Assembly (NCBI GenBank): GCA_029582265.1
Contig: CM055817.1
Span: 27,274,258 to 27,338,257 of the forward strand
Length of the DNA: 64,000 bases
Reading direction: 5' to 3'
Source: Zoroaster sp. YZ-2022
Taxonomy: Eukaryota > Echinodermata > Asteroidea > Forcipulatida > Zoroasteridae
The notes beneath the pieces are model-generated. The model saw nothing but the letters and a program-made list of their open reading frames with translations, did not search any database and had not been told where the DNA came from. Positions 1 to 11,645 of this stretch are shown here, piece after piece. The translations under genes and the position numbers were made by a program. Within the stretch, counting starts at the first letter, position 1, and every line of letters starts with the position of its first letter.

Positions 1-3000
1 ATGTACTTTTGTCCAAAGGGGGGGATCAAAACGTGTGGGACGTCTTAAACGGAAAATTCCCCCCCGAGTCCCGACAATGACTCGACTAATCAAAAGTAGT
101 CCGGGGCCGGGCGGCGCAAAACCTAACCCTTCTTTTCTTTCTACGATCGACGGGGCGCCTTGATCAAGCAAGATCAAAAAAAAGATGCCTTCTATTTTCT
201 GTTCTATTTTGAAATGGTGGTTTTGGGAAAAAAATGTATGCAATGAATATCATTAGATTGAATTTCTGTGTCTTTTTTGACAGAGTTTATGCTTTTGCCC
301 CGATGTTATTTGTTTTAAAAAACGTTTTCTTAATATTCTGTGAGCTTTTTTTTTCAAAAATTGCCACCAGACTCTTTTTTCAAGGTGGGGGCCATTTGGG
401 AAAGTAATCTAATTTTTAAATGGGTCAAAACCCGGGCCCTGGGCCCAGTAAACTGTACTTTTTACAGTAATATGGAAAATATTTCAGTTTACCTGGGGGG
501 GCCCTTTCAAAAATAGCGCATTTTTAAATAGGCCCCCTTAGGATGATCCTATCAAAATTGTTATTTTTTTCAAAAGCCTGGAAAACTTTCATAAAATGGC
601 CACAAATTTCACACCTAGTTTCCCCCGGTTTTTTTCATATGGACGAAATTAATTAATTGGTGTAATTTGATACTGTAATTTGATACCTAAACATAAGGTC
701 GGAAATTATTAAAAAATTTTTTATTTTTTCCCAAATTGAAGAGTAAGGTATAAAGGTTATGACTTACTGAGTGTGAATATTGAGTTTATGGGGGGAATCC
801 CCAAAAGCTTGCAGCCATCAAATAAAAACGGTTTTTCTTTCCTCAGAAATAAATAATTCAAGGTTTTGGGAAAAGCATTTTTGGTAAAAAAAGGGGTTTT
901 GTTTATGTTAGAATATGTCAGGGCATAATAATATTACCAAAGGTTTAAACCCCTTTTTTATAACAAAACAATTTACAACATTGATACAACTTCCGTTTTA
1001 TGCTATTTTTGGGTTAAAATGACCTCAGTTAAAATTTTTACCTTTTTTTCCAAAAAATAAAACGATTGATTGATTTTTTTTCTCAAAATTTTTCAACATA
1101 AATTGCAAAGTAATGTGTTTTTTAAAAATAAGTTTTGGCCTTGTCTTTTGTTAAAAAAAATTATAATCATGAAACAAAACATTAATTATTTTTAATTTGA
1201 TATTTGCCCTTTTCGGTTTGGGAACAAGATCAGCCATGAAACGGAAATGAGGGGGTAAACCCAAACCTCCTTTGCCTGGGCCCACAACCCAGGCGTTTTT
1301 CCTTTCTGGACAATGGAACCGTGTGCCCGAATCACAAGTCTCCCGTATACTCAACGGAGCCCAATGCTGTTTTTCATTCTGTCAGACCCCCAATGGAGAA
1401 AATTTTTCCCTCCATGGATCAAAAGTTAAACCCCCCCCTTCAAATTGGTTCATTTTGGTTTTGGGTATTTGGGAAAAGTGAAATTTCAAAGCCTTAAATT
1501 TTGGTTTTCCAACCCCCCCTTTTTTGGTTGTTTTTCCAAAAGGGGATGACTGATTTTCAAATGACACTATCTCCCAACCTGAGCCAAATTTGTTGATATT
1601 TGTTATTTTTGGAAGGGTAATTTTGAATCCCCATTATTTTTTGGTAGAATTTTAATTTTGGGTGCCCTTTTTGCCCTTTTCTTTGATTATGGATCCTTGA
1701 CCGGGGTTGAACTTGGATGAAATTTAAATAACATGTTTTTGCAAAATAAAAATTTGGGAGGAAATATGTTTTTTTGTTTCCCAGCTCTTCTCAAAGTTAA
1801 ACCTGATGAAAAAAATGTGATTTTCCCTTAATATAGTCTTTACATGTACATGCACATTCAAAACATAGATTTCCTCTATTAATATAAAAAATTTAAACAT
1901 GTTTGAAAATTTTTCCCTTGATTTTTTTACATAGGGGTTTTTCAAAATTGTTTTCCGCCCTGAAGAAAACCCCCAAAATTGGGGCACTTCTGAAACTAAA
2001 ATTTCCCCAAATACTTTTTTCTTGGGTAAAATTGACTGAAACAGGTTAATTATACCAGGATCATTTAGATTGCTATCACAAAAAAAGATTCTTCTAAATG
2101 GGCTGCAAAAGAAAACTGGCGGGAACGTTTTTTAAATGTTTATAATGTAATTTTAGGATTTACTTTTTTTGCATAAAATAAAATTTTTGAAAAAACTGGA
2201 AAAGCAAACAAAAATTTTAATATAATTTTGATTTTTGAAAAAAACATGTTGGTTAAAATTTTTCCCCAAAGTTCAACTCAAGGTCACGGTCCGGGTCAAA
2301 TTAAACAAAATAAGGTAAGGTTATAAATTTCAAATTACCCCTCATAAAAAAAAGGCAAATTTGGTTTCCCTACAATTCCCTTTTCCCAAAAGTACCAATA
2401 CCCTTTCTATGGGAACAGGTCATTTAAAAAAAAGGGGGTGGCAAAAAACGTTGGCCCGACAGGCAAAAACTTAAATTTCACTTTTCATTTCCCCCAAAAA
2501 CCAAAAAAAACCAATTTTAAGGGGGGGGTTTAAAATTTCCGGGGGTTTTTAAATGGAATGACCTAGTTGTGCTTTTGAGGGTCCTGAAAGTTCATCTTTT
2601 TGGAGCGGGAAACAGCTTTTATTCTTAAAAGGGGCCAAGTGTTTTTTGTTCACTAATTAATCAAGCAGTGGCCCCTATATTTTAAAATTTGAAACTTTTG
2701 GGTGGATGACCCATGGTGGGTAAAGGACATTATTGTGAGGATTTAAAATTGTTCCCCCAAACTCTTTTTGGTGTTCAGCTAAAAATATTTTGTTTTAAAA
2801 ATATCACAAATTTAAAATTTTTCAAAAATAAATTTTGATTTTTGGGCAAAAATTTTCCCAAAGTTGTCAAAGTTTTTAAATGAGAGGAAAAAACCCCTAT
2901 TAAAATGCCCTGGAAAAATTTAATTTTTGAGAAAAACCCAAATACCTCACAGGTTAATCTAGAATTTACAATTTCAAATTTATTATGTTTGAAATAATTT

Positions 3001-3183
3001 TAAATTTAAGTAAAGGATTTTTGGAAAATTAATTCAAATCATTTTTGAATTTTATAATCTCTATTTTCCCGGTTGAGTTTTTTTTTAAATTTCCCAAATT
3101 TTAGAATTTATTGTCTTAAAAACGGTTTTGGGTTTAATTTTAAAAGAAAAAAATTTTCTAATGGTGTTGGGGCAAAACACCTA

Positions 3184-3229
3184 TTTTTTTTCGTTTTTTT
3201 TTTTCTTCTCCTTCTTCTTCTTTTTCTTG
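3184..3229. repeat. Pyrimidine (T/CTT) tract
   Basis: An almost pure pyrimidine run on the + strand: poly-T segments flank several CTT triplets. Simple-sequence repeat; its exact length is doubtful given the homopolymer inflation around it. Confidence 0.55.
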
Positions 3230-4264
3230 GAAGACTGTCACAAAAAAAAAAACAAAACTTCATGAACTTCAAACATTTTTTGAACTTTCAGTGATGAAAA
3301 AAATTTTTGTGCGTCATGTTTGGGGTTCAGATATCAAATAATTTAAAGTTTAATCAAAAAAAAATCATATCGGGGATCTAAAAAATCTAAAATTACTGAT
3401 TTAGTAAAAAATATAATCAGATTTAAAAAGGGAAATATTACAAGACGGGGATATGTTTGGTTTGAAAATTTTTTTTATGAAAACACAATTTTTTGTAAAA
3501 AAAACTTTTTCTTAAAAATTAGTTATATTTTTTAACCCCGTCCTAATATAATCGACCGGGGCATATAAAAGTCCGGGTGGACGGTAATGCCCCAATGGGA
3601 AAAGGTTTACTCAAAAATTTTTTTTAAGAAAAAAAAACCCTGAGGGTACCAACCAACATAGTAAAAAAAAGGGTTGTATTTTTAAATTTAATTTGAAAGG
3701 GTTTCTTTTATTTTTTTTATACAAAAAAACCCTTTTTTTAAGCGGGGGGTTGTCGGGATGGTAACTTAAACTTAATGTGGTTGCATTTCCCCTTTTTCTT
3801 TAAAAAATTCGTTAACTTAGTTAAAATAAATACATTATTTTGGACGAAAACCTCCCCTTTTCAAAAAATTAAAAAGATGCCAAAAAAATTTTTTAAAAAG
3901 AATGTAAAAAAGGATAGAAAATTCAGTTTAGGTTTGGAAATTTTCGTTGTTTAGATTTTGTAATTTTGTTTTCCAAAACTTAGTTTTTGCTTTTAAAGAA
4001 AGAGGATTGTTTACTACTTTCCTTAATTTTTACCCTTTTTGATACAAACAACCATGAAATTATTTCGGAAAAATCAAATACACACAATACTTTTTTTCCA
4101 TAAGTTATTATTCTTCCGGGAGGCCCCCCAACATCCCCACTGAAACTTGAGACCCAATTTTCCCTTAAACCTTTTTTTGTCGATTTTCATGCAAGAACAT
4201 TTCAAAAAATTTACATTTCAAAAAAATTTTTAAAATTTTTGACAAACAATTTTTTTTTCAATTT

Positions 4265-4500
4265 TGGTCCAAAATTTAATATTTTCCCCTTTAAAAAATT
4301 AGAACTTTTCTGAATTTTCAAATACTTTTTTCTTTGGGCCATGTTGTAAAAACCCTTTCCACTATTTTGTCACATTTCACTGTAGTATATTTTCCCCATT
4401 CACAAAATTAGAACTTTCTGTTTTAAAAACTTTTTTTTGGTCCATGTACTTATAAAAATTTCCCATTATTTTTTAACATGTTGACTTGATGTATTTCAGA
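4265..4500. repeat. Diverged tandem duplication (~105-bp unit)
   Basis: Two adjacent blocks share an ordered series of words: an AAAATTAGAACTTT word (about 4297 and 4403), then a GGNCCATGT word (about 4338 and 4438), then a TTTCC/ATTATTTT context. Many mismatches and homopolymer-length differences separate them. The order and spacing of the shared words support an old tandem duplication, or one blurred by sequence error. Confidence 0.4.
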
Positions 4501-5723
4501 CTAAGTTACCCCCCCAATGGTTTACACCCCCAAATCGATGATGTTTCGTAAACAATCTTCGGTTTAGGTCCCAGGTTTGGTTTGCTTCGAACGAATATTT
4601 TAACTGCCAAAAAATGGAAATGGTCTTCTTTTTTGGGGTTTGTTTTAAGGTATAAATTTCAATTTTTTTTGATGTATGTTGTTTAGATAATTTTTTTAGA
4701 TTTGATTTAAAAGGTTAGGGAAAAACCTTGGGAATAATTGCGACCGGGGGTTTCCCCCTTTGCGGCTCTCTTCCACATTTTCAACCAACCCGGGAAAAAA
4801 ATTTTTACAATATTTACTGGATGGTTTAATCGTGGGTACCATTGGGGGTTTTAAAACAATATTTGGTTCCTCAATAAAATGGGGCTTTTCCTGTGGTGAT
4901 GGTTTTCATTAGTTTACTTTTTCTAAAAATTTTTTGTCTCCTAAAGTAGACCCGAAACAAATATCCAAATTTTTGAGATAATAACGGGCACCAAGAAGGA
5001 AGGCGTCCGGGTTTTTTCATTGAAAAACCCCAAAAAGGGATTGTTCTGGGGATCATTTTTGAAAATTCATCAACCATCAATATCATCCTGATAATAACAT
5101 ATAAGGGGATTCCCGTTATGTGTTTTTTTACATTAAATTCTTGTCCCCGTTTGAAAAATTTAATATTGTTTTTAAAGTGTTTTTATTTAGATCAAATATC
5201 CCTTTTTCACCAAGGTTGTTAAGTCTGTGTAACTTTTTTATCCAAAGCCGTTTTAATTTATTCATCAAAGGGTTTGGACTATTTTAAAAATTTTTATGGA
5301 CTTTCCCCTCTGTGGAGTCTTGACCCTCAAATTTTTTTTGGACCCCAAAACATCTGGTCTTTCGAATTTTTTTGTTTGAAAAAAAAATCGAGGGAAATTT
5401 TATTATTTTTTTGGACCTAAAAATCCCCCAAAAAAGTAATTATTAAAAAAATCGTTTGATCTGTAAAATTACATTTCCCAAAAAATACTGTTGGGAAAAT
5501 AAAAATAAACCCCCAATCTTATTGCATGGGGGTGTCCCTTTTCCAGATCAATTAAAATTTCCTTTTTTTGTATGCTCGCGGAATACCCAAAAATCCCCTA
5601 AACACAATTGGTTAAACGAAGTTCGCCGACAAGAACTTTTCAAGGGCCGGAATTGGGGTCCTGGTTTAAAAAACAACATAGTACTATACTGGTCATTTTC
5701 GCAACACAAATGACCTCATTGGT

Positions 5724-5779
5724 ATTATTTTCAGTCACGGTTAAAAAGAACTTGAACTCTGATTCCATGCCCCGTTATC
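5724..5779 (+). repeat. Dispersed repeat copy related to 12936-12987
   Basis: The block opens with ATTATTTTCAGTCAC and ends with CTCTGATTCCATGCCC followed by GTTATC. The same two words, same order and similar spacing occur at 12934-12987, and in inverted orientation at 12839-12889. This ties the low-quality left part of the window to the clean part. The family is not recognised. Confidence 0.6.
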
Positions 5780-6989
5780 TGAAGATATTGCCACCTTTAA
5801 ACAAAAACTTTAACATTACTAATGAAAATGTATTTTTAAAGTTAATGACCAAAAAATACATATAATGTCGATCGAAGATCATATTTCAGGTTTTTTTTCT
5901 TTTATTTTCAGTTATCCTTAAATTACATTTTGTCTCTTCCTTTAAATATTTTTTTTAAAAAAAGAACCCAAAATTTAAAAATTATAACATTTTTAATTTT
6001 TTCATTTTTTTGTAAAAGAACTCAAACCTCACCTGGGGGCCCAAAAATTTTAAAATTGCTGTGATGATACGATTTAAAATTCCACCCCAATTAAACTAAA
6101 GTCTTTTTATCAAAGGACAAACACCCAATTTAAAAAGATTTTGTAAAAAAAATTTTCGGTGACCCCTTTTACCCCCTTCCAAAAAAGTCAAGTTTTAAAA
6201 TTAAAAAAATTTCAAATTTATTTATTAAATAAAATTCTCGAGAACTTAACAACTTCTTTTTTACTTCTCCCAAAACCCCCAAATTTATGCTAAATTTAAT
6301 TAAGTTTTTTTGTGACAAAACATACTAGTATTTTAAGTGTTTGCATGATGATTTGGCCTGCTTTTCAATGGAAGATGCTGAATTTAAAAAAAAAAAATGT
6401 GGGTACACTTTTAAAAGGCATTATTCCATGAAAAGTTAACTGATGGGTCTTTTGTGGGGTTAAAACCGAGGGATTGTCCCCGGGGAGAAGGGCCCCCAAG
6501 CGTGTCCCTTTATGCCCGGGTTTAAACTTTTAAACCCCCGTAAAAAAAATAAATATTCCCATTCATAAATGCTCTTTTTTATTTAAAAATTGTATCAAAA
6601 TTCTGTGACTTTGTTAAAAATTTTATTTAATACAATGGGAAGATCAATTTGATTTTTTTTTTTAAAAAATGTTCACAACATTTCAAAAATTTTTAAATTT
6701 TTCTTTTAAAAGTTAACTTAAATTTGCAAACCCCTTTTTATTAACTCTTTTTCTGGGAAATTTAAATTTGGTGTTTGGCGGGCAAAACACCCTTTAATTT
6801 TTTTTTGGTTTCGGGGGAAACACCGACCCGTTCCCTCAAAAAATTTTTGGGTTTAAATTTTGGACAGCCACCAAAAATAATTTAGGTGGTCTTTTTTTCG
6901 GTTAATTCAAAAATTCAATTTCTAAAAAAAGTCAAAGGGCTTTGGACTTTAAATGGGTCATTAATGGAAACAACGATCGGCTGTAATTT

Positions 6990-7335
6990 TTTAGAGGTTT
7001 CGCTCTTGCTGTAAACAACTATTTTTTCTTTTTTTGTGTTTTGTAATTTTCTCAAAAAAATGACAAAAAACACAATATATATAAATATTTTCAACGTGAA
7101 ATAAATCAATAAAATTTTAATCTTTTGATGACAGGATAATTTAGGTTTTTTTTTTAGTTTTTTTTTTCCCCCAACCTTTCAATTTTGAAGGTTTTAGCTC
7201 ACGAGAAGAAATATTGAATTTTAAAACGGTTTTTTTTCGTGTTGTTTGTGTAATTATCTCAAAAAATGACAATAAAAACCCCAAAACATATAAATATTTT
7301 TTCAACTGGGTAAAATCAATAAAGAGAGGTTTCAT
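6990..7335. repeat. Diverged tandem duplication (~206-bp unit)
   Basis: The segment around 7036-7115 (GTGTT, TAATT, CTCAAAAAA, TGACA, then TATAAATATTTT and an ATCAATAAA end) recurs in the same order around 7239-7322. The two TGACA words are about 206 bp apart. Copies differ by many substitutions and run-length changes. No coding capacity is evident. Confidence 0.5.
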
Positions 7336-7549
7336 TTTACTGGGAAAAACAAAATTTTAAAAGTTGTTTCATTATTAATTTTTCTTAACAATTAAATTCA
7401 ACAATTATTTTGGATTATATTTGGATTATTGAAGGTATAAAAATAAAGGTTTGATTCTTTTTTCAATTTGACCCGTTGTCAAAACAAGACCCGGGCAAAA
7501 GATGAAATTCAAGTTTTAAAAAATCGTAAAAAAAGCATGAGTTTCAAAA

Positions 7550-8185
7550 AACTTTTTCAGAAAAGTTTTTAAGGGGAAAACAATTCGGCGGGTTTTTCCA
7601 AAGGGTTGACCCTGGGATTTTAAACCCGGTCTTAAAAATAAAACCAAGGATCAACATTCCCCAAAATGTCTTATTTTTGAATGTTTTGTAAAATAAGAGA
7701 AATTTGAAATTTAAATTAGTTTGTACTTTCATGGTATTTTAAAAAATTTTATTATTATTTGGCCTTTTGTCAAAATGAAAGAATAAAATTTAAAAGTTTT
7801 TAAAAGTTGTATCAAAAAAATTTGGGCTTTTGTTAAAATTTAAAAAAAAAAAATTTCTTTTTTCATATCAATTGGATTGGATTTTTTTTTAAAAATGTAT
7901 GTCTACACAAATTTAAAAAAGCTTATTCTTGTAAATGTTGCTTTGGGATTAATTAAATAAGTTGATGCTCGGCTTTTTCCGGGGTTAACCCCTGGGAAAT
8001 TTAAAACGGGAAACTGAGTGAAAGGATCAACAGTTCCCCAAATTCTTGGGTTTTTTGAAAGTTTTTTAAAAAAAGATTTGAAATTTGAAAATTGGGGTTT
8101 GCTTTTATTGTATTTTAAAAATTTTTTCATTCATGGATTTTGGCCCTTTGGGCCCAAATGAATGAATAAAATTTAAATTTTTTTT
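7550..8185. repeat. Diverged tandem duplication (~376-bp unit)
   Basis: Two consecutive blocks share GGATCAACA plus TTCCCC (7648 and 8024), then a GAAATTTGAAA word, a TGGTATTTTAAAAA-like word, and a GGCC..TTTGTCAAAATGAA-like end with GAATAAAATTTAAA. Offset is about 376 bp. The reverse-strand open frames in each copy (7544-7732 and 7903-8130) are shadows of this duplication in different frames, not a gene pair. Confidence 0.5.
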
Positions 8186-8449
8186 ATAATATGTTTATCT
8201 TCTTTTTTCTTCCCGTTAAGGTCGAAAAAAGTTTGTAAAAATTCTGAACTTCATCAATGGCCTTGGGGCTATGAATAGACCTTTTTATGGTGCATCCCTC
8301 TTGTTTTTCTTTCCCTTAAAGTGTAACCCAAAATGAGGCTGGAAAACAAGTAGTCTGGACTTTTTTTGTGGATAATTGGGGTTATCTTTTTTCCCAAAGG
8401 GATACGGAAGGGACCAATAAAATTCATCTGTTTATCGGGTTTGGGCCCT

Positions 8450-8710
8450 TTTCCCAAAGAAAAGGTTGACCCAAACCCCCAGAAAGTGTTTAGGCAACAC
8501 CAAGGGTAGAACCACCCCCAGAATGTGTTGAGCCCCTTTGGGAAAAGTTGAAAAAACCCTAGAAGTTTAACACCTGGAAAAGGGGAACCCCCAGAATTTT
8601 CCCAATTAGCCCAAGGTTTAAAAAACCCGTGTGTTGTTTTAGGTGTTTTAACACTTGGGTGGTTGGGAAATAACACTTGGGGGTGTTAACAACCCCCCCA
8701 AGGTGGATCC
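8450..8710. repeat. Degenerate GTGTT/AACAC-rich tandem region
   Basis: GTGTT and AACAC words, often beside CCCAG, CTTGGG or GGGTG, recur every few tens of bases (for example near 8487, 8497, 8525, 8569, 8630, 8647, 8672 and 8684). This looks like a decayed minisatellite of a GTGTTAACACC-type unit. The unit length cannot be fixed because of indels and inflated runs. Confidence 0.35.
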
Positions 8711-8892
8711 CCCGAAAATGTTGCAGCACACTTTTTAAAATTAAACTGTCTTACAAAAATGTTTGGGGGAAACGTCTGGGTTTTTTAACACAGGGGAGTA
8801 GTCCCCCCCGCACTTTGTAAGTGTTAAAATGACACTAAAGTTCTTTTTTAAAACTTCAGTTTTAGAGGATAAAAGAACCAATGAGTGAGTGC

Positions 8893-9193
8893 GGCTATAA
8901 GCCAGGCACTTCGTGTCTGACGTCACTGTGTTTGATCTGGTATTGCGCGGCGCCCAGTTAAGAACCCATTTCTACGCAGAATCTTACGGAGAGGTTAATA
9001 AAATTCAAACAATAAACAGGCATTTTTGTTGCAAACTGATTTTATACCTACCTGTTTTCAATTATGAGTGAAATACTGCAACACTGTGACTCGATATAAG
9101 CACACACGTGTGCATATTGTTTTATGTTTGCAACTGGCGCCGCGTACCAGATCCAACACAGTGACGTCAGACACGAAGTGCCTGGCTTATAGC
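8893..9193. repeat. 301-bp inverted repeat with near-perfect arms
   Basis: The left arm 8893-8959 and right arm 9131-9193 are reverse complements. The outer ~50 bases of each arm match with about one mismatch; the inner ends differ by small indels. They enclose about 170 bp of unrelated sequence, giving a structure like a small non-autonomous inverted-repeat element. Each arm carries the octamer TGACGTCA (8918-8925 and 9162-9169), the canonical CREB/ATF site. The spacer holds the palindrome CACACGTGTG at 9103-9112. I see no clear target-site duplication, so classification as a transposon is unproven. A recent inverted duplication would look the same. Confidence 0.75.
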
Positions 9194-9718
9194 CCTTCTC
9201 TAGCCTCTGATAGAGGGCGATATTCAGTTGTGACATCATAATTTATGCATAAGGTCTGATTTGTCACCAAGCAACAGAACAGCTGCAGCTATTGCAATCA
9301 ACCAATTCATCATAATACTGTCTTTCAGGGTTTGTCAATGGTATTATTAAATGAGGCAATAATTGTTTAAGCTGAACAGCGCCCTCATGTGTCCCTGCAT
9401 CATTTCAAAATCGCAAAACATAAGCCACAATGTTATTCCGGAAACCGTTTAAGGTCAAGTCTGGAATAGTGGTGCGACAACAGTTCAAATATTCATAATT
9501 GTTTGTCTTTCCCAAGCCCTTTCCCAAGTTTTACCTTACTTTTACTGAACTATTCTAGTGAAGAAAATAATAGTACCCTTCATGTGGTTTCTTTCACCAT
9601 GTTTGCAAAATAAATTATTTTAAAAATAAATGTGAAACTTTACACTTTCAATTCATCACTTCTAATAATTACAATAATATCTCTATTTGTAATTTTGTAT
9701 GTTCGTGTTGTTTGAGCT
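9194..9718. other. Intergenic stretch, no feature seen
   Basis: AT-rich single-copy-looking sequence between two inverted-repeat structures. No open frame of interest, RNA gene or repeat was recognised. Confidence 0.5.
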
Positions 9719-9948
9719 CTGGTTTAAGTTGGTGATGGTATCAAACATCCCTTGATATATTCTATCTTGGGTGCTAGCATTTAAAAGATTTTTTTGAAAT
9801 AATTTTTTTGAAACAAAATTAATTTCTGTCAATCAAATGCAATCGAACAGATGCAAATAATCTGAATGCATTTTCACTAATTTCTCCTTAACGACAAAAT
9901 GAAATAAAGTGAAACGTTCACAGGTTGGTTTTTATACATATCTCTCGA

Positions 9949-10102
9949 GAAAGATTAGTTAATTAATCAAACTAAGCAATGTATATAGTTGCTGCTTATT
10001 AGATATTACATTTCATATTATGTTATTGTATTGAAAGATTAGTTAATCAAACTAGGCAACGTATTGCTGCTTATTAAAATGTCATGTTATATTATTGTAT
10101 TG
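9949..10102. repeat. Two-copy tandem duplication (~84/70 bp)
   Basis: Two adjacent units begin GAAAGATTAGTTAAT and end TTATTGTATT. The second (from 10033) lacks a few short segments of the first (from 9949), including one copy of TTAA and part of a GTATATA word. Simple local duplication inside the long inverted-repeat element. Confidence 0.75.
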
Positions 10103-10496
10103 ATTTTGTTAATATAATTGATTTGCCGGAGGAGACAATGCCTCTGTATGTTTTTTTAATCACAAGGGAGACAAACATTTAATATCATCTTCAAATTTCC
10201 TTATTATTGGATTTTCTAGTAATTTAATAAACAAATATTGCAGTGGCCTCATCAACATGTGCCTACGGGAGTTTTGCTCATTTGGCACGATCGGACGGAA
10301 AGGTCCTCTCGCTTCCAGCTAAAGGGCAGGAATTAAAAGACACACGTTTGATACAGCACTAGCTCAGGTCTGTGGGAATGACGATCGGCAGTGAGAGGGA
10401 TGTACATGATCGACAATTTCCCTCGCCATAAGTTAAAGAGGTATACCAATTTTGTGAAATGTCTTTGTAAATGCATCCATATATTTTATAAGAATC

Positions 10497-10512
10497 AATA
10501 TATATATATATA
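10497..10512. repeat. (TA)n microsatellite at a MITE edge
   Basis: Eight alternating AT dinucleotides directly abut the left end of the nested MITE. TA-rich sites are typical landing points for Tc1/mariner-type elements. Confidence 0.7.
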
Positions 10513-10759
10513 CTACTCAAAACAATTAAGGAATACGGATAATCTCAGTTAAACAAGATCATTTATGCAGATAAAACAATGTTTCACAGAATTGATGAGA
10601 AACAACTGCACAATGAAACAGATGATAAAGGATGCATGTTTGATTACACATTTCATGACATGACTACTGAAAGAGAGGGTTGCAAATGAAAATCCGGTTC
10701 ATGGAACATTTCAAACCTATTTGATGTTAAAATCCGGTGTTCTAAATTGTTTTGAGTAG
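10513..10759. mobile_element. 247-bp MITE with TA duplication, Tc1/mariner-like
   Basis: The left end reads CTACTCAAAACAATT and the right end is its exact reverse complement (AATTGTTTTGAGTAG). Beyond this the arms stay similar for about another 11 bases (AAGGAATACGG against TAGAACACCGG). Both ends are bordered by TA (10511-10512 and 10760-10761), the duplication expected for Tc1/mariner-type insertion. The interior of roughly 195 bp has no coding capacity. It sits next to the right arm of the larger inverted-repeat element, so it inserted into that element. On the left, the adjacent (TA)n makes the exact border uncertain by a few bases. Confidence 0.75.
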
Positions 10760-10988
10760 TATTTAAAACCAACCTGTGAAAGTTTCAGCTTATTTCATTG
10801 TGTCGTAAACGAGAAAATAGTTATAGTGAAAAATGTAGGTTCGTTTTCCTTCCAACATAGAGTTTCTGTCTTTAATTCGGTGACCAGAAATTTATTTTGG
10901 AAAATTATTTCACAAATTTTAGTAAAATCATAGCACCTGAGATAGAAATATTACAAGGGATGTTTGATACCATCATCGACTTTACCAG

Positions 10989-11230
10989 TAATTTTTATGT
11001 CAAACTGATCATTTCTTTTCTCGTTTCAATTACCAATATTATGTAGTGCATAATTAAATTCACGTTGGAACCCATCCTTGATCTGTGATCATGCGTATCC
11101 CAACGACTTGATAGCCAATGTATATAATAAGAGGTCATCATTTATTATATTTTATTATTATTTTTTTTACAATACCCTCCCTTCCTCCTTACATGATTTT
11201 ATTCGTTTCACTCCTTCTCTGCATTCATTT
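10989..11230. other. AT-rich intergenic stretch
   Basis: Contains short T-rich and ATT-rich runs and nothing else recognised. Confidence 0.5.
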
Positions 11231-11341
11231 TGTAATAATAATAATTATAATATAGACACAAACTGGCGCTCAAGGTGCTTATAGTGAAAATCCATGCTCA
11301 TCAGGCTCATAAATCATTTCTGAAACCATCTGAGCTTCCTG
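11231..11341 (+). repeat. Dispersed repeat, copy A
   Basis: The block runs from an (ATA)n-rich start through GGCGCTCAAGG and GGCTCATAAATCAT to GAAACCATCTGAGC. The same words in the same order occur on the opposite strand at 13116-13246. The AT-rich, simple-repeat-like end next to a GC-rich GCGC block is reminiscent of the end of a short retroposon, but I cannot name the family. Copy A lacks part of the middle, including one GGCTCATAA unit that is doubled in copy B. Confidence 0.65.
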
Positions 11342-11565
11342 TGGATGGATGGAGTAACAGACTGCCATTGCGCCCATATAAATAATCAAACACAACAACC
11401 AACTGCTTCGAGCCGCCCCTGGTTAAATATCCCATATCCGCTTAACCATGTAAAACACAAAAGACTGTATGTCCCTAAGCCCCGCACAGAGATACATTGT
11501 TTTGCACACAATCAGAAAGTATGGTGTTCTAAAGGACACATGCACATTGCAAGAAGAGTGTTTAA
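11342..11565. other. Intergenic stretch, no feature seen
   Basis: Single-copy-looking sequence. The open frame crossing it also reads through the minisatellite that follows and resembles no known protein. Confidence 0.45.
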
Positions 11566-11645
11566 GCGTCGCATTAGGATTCACGCGTCGCACTAGAAGT
11601 GTTGTCGCGTCGCATTAGAACTGTTGTCGCGTCGCACTAGAAGAA
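11566..11645. repeat. 22-bp minisatellite, four copies
   Basis: GCGTCGCAYTAG recurs at 11566, 11585, 11607 and 11629 (spacings 19, 22 and 22), with GAASTGTTGTC between the later copies. It ends in a short (GAA)n run. The alternation of GCATTAG and GCACTAG from copy to copy hints that the true unit could be a 44-bp dimer. Confidence 0.85.

Larger units (their letters stand above)
1..8740. other. AT-rich, homopolymer-inflated region without recognisable genes
   Basis: This stretch has an abnormal texture: runs of four to ten identical bases (A, T, G and C) follow one another almost continuously, and runs of five or more G or C are common despite high AT content. No open frame exceeds 135 codons, none resembles a protein I recognise, and their translations are dominated by Lys, Phe and Asn from poly-A/poly-T. 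The texture stops at about 8740, after which the sequence looks ordinary. A dispersed repeat at 5724-5779 matches one at 12936-12987, so it probably belongs to the same genome. I read it as low-quality or poorly corrected consensus over AT-rich intergenic DNA. A genuinely homopolymer-rich region is possible but less likely. Apart from the repeats listed separately, I see no feature in it. Confidence 0.6.
9719..10988. mobile_element. 1.27-kb element with long (~220-bp) terminal inverted repeats
   Basis: The segment 9719-9935 and the reverse complement of about 10760-10988 align in order through several shared words: CTGGT..AAG at the outer end, GATGGTATCAAACATCCCTT, a GGTGCTA word, TGAAATAATTTT, AATTTCTG, ACGACA, AATGAAATAA, and TTCACAGGTTGGTTTT at the inner end. 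The arms are clearly homologous but diverged. The interior has no coding frame. It holds a short tandem duplication (9949-10102), an AT microsatellite and a nested TA-flanked MITE. Best read as an old foldback or long-TIR non-autonomous DNA element. The superfamily is unknown because no target-site duplication is visible. Confidence 0.7.

Noticed and set aside
8269..8676. 135-codon - strand open frame in the homopolymer-rich region
   Set aside because: The translation is rich in Phe, Gly, Trp and Pro from inflated GGG/TTT/CCC runs and covers the degenerate GTGTT repeat. The reading frame is unreliable here.
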